Assembly: GCA_012295275.1 (NCBI GenBank)
Contig: CM022666.1
Coordinates: 4,221,887 to 4,232,886 of the forward strand
DNA: 11,000 nt
Source: Chrysomallon squamiferum
Taxonomy: Eukaryota > Mollusca > Gastropoda > Neomphalida > Peltospiridae
Direction: 5' to 3'
How positions within the stretch are numbered: the first letter of the stretch is position 1; each line of letters starts with the position of its first letter. The notes under the pieces are model-generated. The model was given only the letters and a program-made list of their open reading frames with translations. It made no database searches and had not been told where the DNA came from. Shown in pieces: positions 8,301 to 11,000 of this stretch. Position numbers and translations under genes: made by a program.

Positions 8301-10556
8301 TTTGTGTATGTAATGTTATGCTCATGATATCCATATATTGTAAGCTGGTTTATCGTTAATGATAATTGTAATAAAAAAGTTGACTTTTTTTGTTTCCTTA
8401 GCACACAATTGATTTATGATGTAATGATGATGATGATGTCAATGTAATGATGATGATGATGTCAGTGTAATGGTGATAATGTCAGTGTAATGATGATTGT
8501 GTCAGTATAATGGTGATTATGTCAGTGTAATGATGGTGTCAGTATAATTATGATGATATCAGTGTATTGATGATGATGTCAGTGTATTGATGTTAGTGTC
8601 AGTGTAATGATGATGATGGTGTCAATATTGATGATGGTATCAGTGTAATGATGATAGTGTCAATGTAATGATGATGGTGTCAGTGTATTGATGATGATAT
8701 CAGTGTATTGATGATGATATCAGTGTATTGATGTTAGTGTCAGTGTAATGATGATGATATAAATGTAATGATGATGATGGTGTCAATATTGATGATGGTT
8801 CAGTGTAATGATGATAGTGTCAGTCTATTGGTATTGGTGTCAGTATAAAGATGATGATGTCAGTGTAATGAAGATGACAGTGTCAGTGGAATGATGATAG
8901 TGTCAATGTAATGATGATAGTGCAATTGGAATGATGATGATGATATCAGGATAATAATGATGATGTCAGTGTAATGATGATGATGTCAGTATAATGCTAA
9001 TGACATCAGTGTTGCTGTAGTTGTTTAATAATGTTTCTACATCACACATGTATGATTACATTTCCAGTGAGTAAGCAAAGGTAATCCTTTGTATAAGGTA
9101 ATTTTATATATTATTATAGCTTGCTAAGAAATGTGTTTTTGTCACAGATAACGTAAATTGATTTCAGAGCGTGTCCTTTGGGCAGCACTGTTCCTGTGGA
9201 TGTCAATTTTCAGCTGTTGAGGCCAGGTTTATATGAGGTGAGAATTTTTAAATTTTGTTATTTTGCAAAACTTTGTTCTGTTGATTTTCAGTGAATACTG
9301 TCAGTCTTCCATTCATTTTATCTGTTTCTGTTTCTTTCTGATAATCTCTGTCTCTGTTTCTCTTCCTATTTATCTTTCTTTGATTTTAGATCTCTTAAAC
9401 ATTAAAAAATAATATAATTTTAATAATTAACCAGATATTTCAGTTTGGAGAATTTGGAAAGTTAATTAAACATTAAAAATAATATAATTTTAATAATTAA
9501 CCAGATATCTCACATTTTTTTTGTTTTTTTTTTAACTTATTCTTTTGACTCTTGAACCTTTCAGTTTGGAGAATTTTGGAAAGTTAACCTACACTGTGCA
9601 TCTCTTAAACATTAAAAATAATATAATTTTAATAATTAACCAGATATCTCAGGATTTTTAAATTTTTTTACTTACTTATTCTTTCATCTCTTCAACCTTT
9701 CAGTTTGGAGAATTTATGAAAGTCAACCTACGTTATGCCCTGCCTGACTCGCAGAGCACTTTGAAGCAGGATTCAGTAGGGACTCCGGCATCAACAGAGA
9801 CAGTGTCAACGCTGTCGGCAGAAGATGAGTTGGCAGCATCGGCAGAGCTGTGGCGTGACCGCAGTGGCAGCACATCGTCATTGCAAACACCACTGCTGCA
9901 TTCGGTCGAGGAAAAAAGAAAATCGTTTGCCACCAAGTCTTACTCCTTCGGCGATCTTGCCCCAAATATTTCTTCGGATTCAGAGGAAACCCAGAAAATG
10001 AGGTATTTAATGTTAACTTATTGTTATTATCTGAAAGGAAAAAAGAAGAATATTAGTTTTTAGATTTTATTATGGTAGTAAAAAAAAAAATAATAATAAT
10101 AAAAAAATATTTTTTTTTTTTTTTTTTAAATTCAATAAATAACAATTTAAAAAAAAAAAAAAAAAAAATAAAAATCTATTAAAAAAAAAAATTCAATATA
10201 TAAATAATAGATGAATAACTGAAGATAAATAAAAAAAAAATTAAAAAAAAAGAAAATGTTCAGGTTCCCACCTCTCTGAATAAAAAAAAAAAAAAATCAT
10301 AGCATAGTGCATGCTGTGTTGACACTGAATATAATTTTTTTTTTAAATGCTTCGATGCTGTGTAATTTAATTTTAATTTTTATCTTTTTACTTATTATTT
10401 TGTAGGTTCAAGTCAATAAAACGTTCGACTGCTGTCTATCCAGCCCGACCACCACCACCACGGCCACTTCTACCATCGTCAGACAGGGATGTCACCAACC
10501 CCGCCAATTTTCTGAAGAAGCCGTGCAAGATCTACATTCCTCACAACATCCTCTGA
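2007..10556 (+). CDS. TRAPPC14: TRAPPC14 (C7orf43/MAP11) orthologue, complete 12-exon gene
   Basis: The product is a subunit of the metazoan TRAPPII tethering complex, known in vertebrates for helping TRAPPII and Rabin8 at the centrosome in cilium formation. The coding join is 2007-2390, 3031-3247, 4258-4344, 4646-4757, 5703-5817, 6242-6309, 6652-6729, 7232-7332, 8115-8193, 9168-9237, 9704-10002, 10406-10556. This gives 1761 nt, or 586 residues and a TGA; the human protein is about 580. All eleven introns are GT-AG and every phase closes. Segments aligned from memory with human TRAPPC14 are YLGES (residues 36-40), FVFPLRTVL (140-148) with KLIVTIW (159-165), INPPLL in exon 3, YPVQLLSQEK in exon 5, LPTLAVRR across exon 7, ILTYRIANNLQDFL (356-369), and the VNFQLLRPGLYE to FGEFMKVNL junction. 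No signal peptide or membrane segment is seen. The ATG context is AACATGG. Some splice choices are from phase and homology only, without transcripts. Confidence 0.9.
2391..3030 (+). other. TRAPPC14 intron 1
   Basis: 640 nt, gtgaac to ttgacag. It is AT-rich, with an AAGAAAAAA-type purine stretch near 2880-2910, an ATT run at 2980-2993 and a T22 tract next to the acceptor. The open frame at 2494-2676 shows no coding character. Confidence 0.8.
3031..3247 (+). CDS. TRAPPC14: TRAPPC14 exon 2
   Basis: Residues 129 to 201 (last codon split). It is preceded by a T-tract of about 22 and ttgacag, and followed by a perfect gtaagt donor. It encodes ETFVFPLRTVLTNISG and KLIVTIW, matching the VIFPLTVSLDRLPPG and KIVVTVW block of human TRAPPC14 (from memory), then a basic helical stretch ending LRKKIVQQKI. 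Confidence 0.92.
3248..4257 (+). other. TRAPPC14 intron 2
   Basis: 1010 nt, gtaagt to atttgcag. The first part has a period-8 ATTTTTTT run (3361-3394); the last 500 bp is a tandem array described separately. The middle is plain AT-rich DNA. Confidence 0.82.
3361..3394 (+). repeat. ATTTTTTT microsatellite
   Basis: Four units of a T7-A octamer in TRAPPC14 intron 2. No function is evident. Confidence 0.8.
3819..4278 (+). repeat. 82-bp tandem array carrying 3' splice sites
   Basis: Units start at about 3819, 3901, 3985, 4075, 4157 and 4239. The last three are exactly 82 bp apart and nearly identical; earlier ones are diverged, and a still weaker member lies around 3705-3800. Each good unit holds aattaacc (branch-point-like), TTTATTTAATTTGCAG and then TAACTAAAG. 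The final unit runs into TRAPPC14 exon 3 and supplies its working acceptor and first codons. In units 5 and 6 (4075, 4157) the copied exon start reaches an in-frame TAA soon after the AG. Confidence 0.88.
4258..4344 (+). CDS. TRAPPC14: TRAPPC14 exon 3
   Basis: Encodes (L)TKELTVINPPLLSIRHVSAG onward to LILCL, matching the TLLPPPVLRCRQFTVAGKHLTVL region of the human protein. The acceptor atttgcag and the first 18 or so coding bases are the last unit of an 82-bp tandem array, so the N-terminal LTKELT of this exon is repeat-related. The donor TAG|gtttgt is weak. Phases are 1 in and 1 out. Confidence 0.88.
4646..4757 (+). CDS. TRAPPC14: TRAPPC14 exon 4
   Basis: Acceptor ctcgtttcag, donor AATG|gtagat; phase 1 in, 2 out. 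It encodes NNDTSHTLHLHNMCILPN and then an acidic linker (GDSDDVHES). The first part fits the NSSSQEEISIWDIRILPN block of human TRAPPC14; the ILPN motif is shared. Confidence 0.85.
4972..5262. repeat. ACAC/ACAT-rich degenerate microsatellite
   Basis: A/C-rich imperfect dinucleotide and ACAT repeats. It includes a 38-bp imperfect duplication beginning TGTACRTACATTAA at 5159 and 5197. Confidence 0.75.
5270..5425 (-). pseudogene. Mariner-like transposase C-terminal remnant
   Basis: The minus strand from 5407 to 5324 reads NLWRDGVKKLTD, a TGA, then WKEVTDENGDYIDY and TAA. This follows the usual mariner transposase ending (a REGI-x-KL-x-x-RW-x-K pattern, then GDYIE and a stop). The internal TGA stands where Arg is usual, as expected from CGA to TGA decay. 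Upstream frame is broken by a stop at about 5415, and no catalytic D,D region or intact terminal repeats are present. A dead fragment inside TRAPPC14 intron 4. Confidence 0.6.
5491..5677. repeat. 87-bp tandem duplication
   Basis: Two near-identical 87-bp units (5491-5577 and 5578-5664) and a 13-bp start of a third, each beginning ATGAACATACACAAACAT. It lies just before the exon 5 acceptor of TRAPPC14. Because 87 is a multiple of three, both strands stay open by chance. Confidence 0.9.
5703..5817 (+). CDS. TRAPPC14: TRAPPC14 exon 5
   Basis: Acceptor ttgttgcag, donor GTG|gtaggg; phase 2 in, 0 out. Encodes CSPLTQVSYPVQLLSQEKLS followed by CVFHLIPPHVDADTIPV. The spacing of Pro-x-x-Leu-x-x-x-Glu-x-x and F-x-L-x-x-x matches human PCPLNALEEHNFLFQL. 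A nearby in-exon AG (5709-5710) is a possible alternative acceptor but breaks the phase. Confidence 0.87.
5930..6085. repeat. ATAC/ACAC microsatellite
   Basis: Runs of TATA, CATA and CACA, interrupted by CAGGGTGGTCCA at 5977-5988. Confidence 0.85.
5975..5988 (+). mobile_element. Solitary mariner-like terminal sequence
   Basis: TACAGGGTGGTCCA resembles the start of many mariner terminal inverted repeats, with the TA target. It is directly joined to CA repeats, with no element following it and no partner repeat found. Confidence 0.35.
6242..6309 (+). CDS. TRAPPC14: TRAPPC14 exon 6
   Basis: Acceptor tttcttgcag, donor ACAG|gtatgg; phase 0 in, 2 out. Encodes DIILKAHLNWSQKKDIEVVT and LY, matching the PLIAVVQWSTPKLPFTQSIYTHY strand of the human protein with its conserved Trp. 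It contains an A8 run (6275-6282) that is a potential slippage site. Confidence 0.85.
6310..6651 (+). other. TRAPPC14 intron 6
   Basis: 342 nt, gtatgg to gtttcag. It is AT-rich and holds one copy of the exon 3 acceptor repeat. The short open frame beginning at 6548 is this intron's end joined to exon 7 and is not a separate gene. Confidence 0.82.
6477..6530 (+). repeat. Dispersed copy of the exon 3 acceptor repeat in intron 6
   Basis: AATTAACCACATTTATTTAA then TTTGCAGTAACTAAGG repeats the 82-bp unit core, followed by a weaker match to the next bases of exon 3. Its AG is at 6503-6504, about 147 bp before the true exon 7 acceptor. Use of this AG would give an early TAA. Confidence 0.8.
6652..6729 (+). 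CDS. TRAPPC14: TRAPPC14 exon 7
   Basis: Acceptor tctgtttcag, donor AAAA|gtaaac; phase 2 in, 2 out. Encodes SLPTLAVRRAPFTVSVVCKE followed by EPKIGE and the first two bases of Asn. It matches RLPSVRLDRPCFVMTASCKS of human TRAPPC14, one of the best-conserved blocks. Confidence 0.93.
6800..6860 (+). mobile_element. Second, weaker tRNA-like/SINE-like fragment
   Basis: GGTTCAAATCTGC at 6834-6846 repeats the B-box-like core of the sequence 250 bp downstream. The possible A box (TTAGCTTGTTTG near 6804) is only about 30 bases upstream, shorter than usual, so it may be deleted or fortuitous. Confidence 0.3.
7030..7110 (+). mobile_element. tRNA-derived SINE-like head
   Basis: TTGCTCAGTTGA (7038-7049) fits a pol III A box and GGTTCAAATCC (7086-7096) fits a B box, with tRNA-like spacing of 48 bases. 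Between and around them there is no convincing cloverleaf, so it is not a functional tRNA gene. A degenerate SINE head is the best reading; the family is not recognised. Confidence 0.5.
7232..7332 (+). CDS. TRAPPC14: TRAPPC14 exon 8
   Basis: Acceptor tatttttcag, donor CTTG|gtgaat; phase 2 in, 1 out. Encodes FILTYRIANNLQDFLSMKLY followed by WNLDTQWNTVKHL. The NNLQDFL motif is identical to human TRAPPC14 (TLLNNLQDFLAVRLVW) and is the clearest family signature in the window. The open frame runs on into microsatellite past the donor; that extension is not coding. Confidence 0.93.
7385..7590. repeat. ATT/ATC/ATG composite microsatellite with palindrome
   Basis: Imperfect ATT and ATC units are followed by pure ATG units, then CAT, then ATT and ATG again. 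ATGATGATGATCATCATCAT at 7512-7531 is a perfect 20-bp palindrome. Confidence 0.88.
7651..8075. repeat. C-rich, G-poor block, possible interspersed repeat
   Basis: The plus strand from about 7680 to 7960 is rich in A and C with very little G, with CCTAACCTAACAAAC-like stretches, unlike the T/A-rich DNA around it. The edges resemble one another loosely (TTTTTGGGATTTTGAG at 7665-7680, TTTTGGGAATTTTTAGG at 8019-8035). I do not recognise the family. Confidence 0.35.
8115..8193 (+). CDS. TRAPPC14: TRAPPC14 exon 9
   Basis: Acceptor atttacag, donor GG|gtcagt; phase 1 in, 2 out. Encodes DDDHPQKKRIEQMRHGIVCQ then DPDIHVG; it matches the CEEERRAMQAALDSVVCHTP stretch of the human protein, including the VC pair. 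The other two frames are closed by stops. Confidence 0.88.
8194..9167 (+). other. TRAPPC14 intron 9
   Basis: 974 nt, gtcagt to gatttcag. About 600 bp of it is a minisatellite, listed separately; the flanks are plain AT-rich DNA. Confidence 0.82.
8411..9012. repeat. GTCAGTGTAATGATGATG minisatellite
   Basis: About 30 degenerate units of roughly 18-24 bp built from GTCAGTGTAATGATGAT with variants (ATATCAGTGTATTGATG, GTGTCAATATTGATGATGG). The block TGTCAATATTGATGATGG occurs at about 8620 and again at about 8780, showing a longer-range duplication of about 160 bp. Confidence 0.9.
9168..9237 (+). CDS. TRAPPC14: TRAPPC14 exon 10
   Basis: Acceptor ttgatttcag, donor GAG|gtgaga; phase 2 in, 0 out. 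Encodes ACPLGSTVPVDVNFQLLRPG then LYE, matching KGSALTFSVAFQALRTGLFE of human TRAPPC14. The upstream gtcacag at 9142-9148 was not used because it gives an immediate TAA. Confidence 0.9.
9238..9703 (+). other. TRAPPC14 intron 10
   Basis: 466 nt, gtgaga to cctttcag. The first 150 nt is CT-rich (TCTGTTTCT-like); the remainder is the acceptor duplication listed separately. Confidence 0.82.
9390..9740 (+). repeat. Partial tandem duplications of intron 10 end plus exon 11 start
   Basis: A module (TCTTAAACATTAAAAA, then ATTTTAATAATTAACCAGA) occurs at about 9392, 9468 and 9602. After each comes a TTTCAG followed by TTTGGAGAATTT: at 9444, 9565 and the true exon 11 at 9704. The copy at 9565 preserves about 12 codons (FGEFWKVNLHCA against FGEFMKVNLRYA) and then returns to intron-like sequence, with a TAA soon after. 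Neither copy has a donor site, so these are decoy exon starts. Confidence 0.88.
9704..10002 (+). CDS. TRAPPC14: TRAPPC14 exon 11
   Basis: Residues 438-537. Acceptor aacctttcag, donor ATGAG|gtattt; phase 0 in, 2 out. It opens with FGEFMKVNLRYALPD, which continues the LYE of exon 10 (human LFELSQHMKLKLQF). Residues 455-537 are a Ser/Thr/Ala/Glu-rich, probably disordered region containing KRKSF and KSYSF (508-519), similar to the SQSFS motif of the human tail and plausible basophilic phosphosites. The exon has much higher GC than its surroundings. The antisense frames over it are shadows. Its first 12 codons are copied in decayed form upstream. Confidence 0.93.
10003..10405 (+). other. TRAPPC14 intron 11 with poly-A/poly-T tracts
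   Basis: 403 nt, gtattt to tttgtag. Positions 10080-10290 are packed with A8-A20 runs, a T18 run and AAT repeats; the T and A runs could pair in the transcript. Sequence accuracy here is likely poor. Confidence 0.82.
10406..10556 (+). CDS. TRAPPC14: TRAPPC14 exon 12 (last coding exon)
   Basis: Acceptor attttgtag; residues 537-586 and a TGA at 10554-10556. Encodes FKSIKRSTAVYPARPPPPRP and ends KKPCKIYIPHNIL. The Pro run (residues 549-557) resembles an SH3-ligand type segment. The KKPCKIYIP end lines up with the AKRECKVLVVEP end of human TRAPPC14. The last six codons and the stop lie in the first unit of a 26-bp tandem repeat. Confidence 0.9.
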
Positions 10557-10590
10557 ACAACATTCCTCACAATGTCCTCTGAATAACATT
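10534..10590 (+). repeat. 26-bp tandem repeat spanning the TRAPPC14 stop codon
   Basis: CATTCCTCACAACATCCTCT begins at 10535 and a near-copy begins at 10561, followed by a further partial CATTCC unit at 10587. The stop TGA lies in the first unit; the second carries the same TGA in register. Confidence 0.85.
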
Positions 10591-11000
10591 CCTTACCTTC
10601 AGTTGCTTCCAGAGCATTCCATGACCAACTGTTCTTAGAATTTTCCTCTTTTTTTTTTTTTTAAAAGTATTTTCCAGGATATTTCAAAGAAACCATTCCA
10701 CGATTTTTTTGTGTTTATTTCAAAACCTTTTTAAAACCAAGATCTTACCATGAATCTTCTATAATGTGTCCAAGAACATTCCATATTCTTTTCCATCCTC
10801 TGAGTATCATTCCTTACCTTCAGTTGCTTTCAGAGCATTCCATGACCAACTGTTCTGAGAATTTTCCTTTTGTTTTTTAAAGTATTTTCCAGGATATTTC
10901 AAAGAAACCATTCCACGATTGCTTTGTGCTTATTTCAGAATCTTTTTTCCAAGATCTTTCCATGAATATTCCGTAGTCTTACCATATTGTTCATAATCTG
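10557..11000 (+). other. TRAPPC14: TRAPPC14 3' UTR (partial)
   Basis: The sequence after the TGA continues to the window edge. I see no AATAAA or ATTAAA signal here, so the poly-A site is probably beyond 11000 or uses a variant signal. Confidence 0.6.
10575..10995 (+). repeat. 221-bp direct duplication in the 3' UTR
   Basis: Copy 1 starts at 10575 and copy 2 at 10796, both reading TCCTCTGA then CATTCCTTACCTTCAGTTGC. Long stretches are identical (AGAGCATTCCATGACCAACT; AGTATTTTCCAGGATATTTC). Short CATTCC motifs recur throughout both copies. Confidence 0.9.

Noticed and set aside
9142-9148. gtcacag as the exon 10 acceptor
   Set aside because: It gives an in-frame TAA immediately; the acceptor at 9166-9167 keeps the frame and the conserved sequence.
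9723-9965. Antisense open frames opposite exon 11
   Set aside because: They are shadows of a GC-richer coding exon; the plus strand matches TRAPPC14 and has both splice sites.
10080-10290. Poly-A runs as a retroposed gene tail
   Set aside because: There are many mixed A and T runs and AAT repeats with no adjacent intronless gene copy; it is low-complexity intron DNA.

Overview
This is an AT-rich, intron-dense eukaryotic nuclear window, best read as genomic DNA from an invertebrate animal, probably a mollusc. The evidence for a mollusc is short multi-exon genes with GT-AG introns, abundant ACAT/ATAC, ATG/ATT and poly-A/T simple repeats, and a perfect AAGGGAGATAACT 13-mer, which I remember as common in molluscan DNA. 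The microsatellite style would suit a cephalopod, but that finer placement is a guess. There are no bacterial operons, ribosome binding sites or CRISPR arrays.

Two protein-coding genes are arranged head to head. On the minus strand (1537 down to 1, running off the left edge) lie the first four coding exons of PCID2, the PCI-domain mRNA-export factor (Thp1-like, TREX-2 family). Its fourth exon is followed by ATATCCTTTTT, the consensus 5' splice site of a U12-type (minor spliceosome) AT-AC intron. On the plus strand (2007 to 10556) lies a complete 12-exon gene for a 586-residue protein that I recognise as the TRAPPC14 orthologue (C7orf43/MAP11), a metazoan TRAPPII subunit linked to ciliogenesis. 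I reconstructed it by chaining exons through splice sites; every junction keeps phase and the length is close to the human protein (about 580 residues). Between the two ATGs is a roughly 470-bp presumed bidirectional promoter with tandem ETS-type ACTTCCGG sites just upstream of the TRAPPC14 start. A joint role for the two neighbours is not implied; shared transcription control is the only link the sequence supports.

The rest is intron and 3' UTR, and is unusually repeat-sculpted. Twice in TRAPPC14 the end of an intron plus the start of the next exon has been tandemly copied: an 82-bp array before exon 3, with a further copy in intron 6, and two decoy acceptors before exon 11. Introns 4 and 5 hold ACAT microsatellites, an 87-bp tandem duplication, a decayed mariner-like transposase tail and a lone mariner-like terminus. 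Intron 7 carries tRNA-derived SINE-like A and B boxes. Intron 8 has ATT/ATG microsatellites with a 20-bp palindrome, followed by a C-rich probable insertion. Intron 9 is largely a degenerate ATG-rich minisatellite. The TRAPPC14 stop codon lies inside a 26-bp tandem repeat, and the 3' UTR consists mostly of a 221-bp direct duplication.
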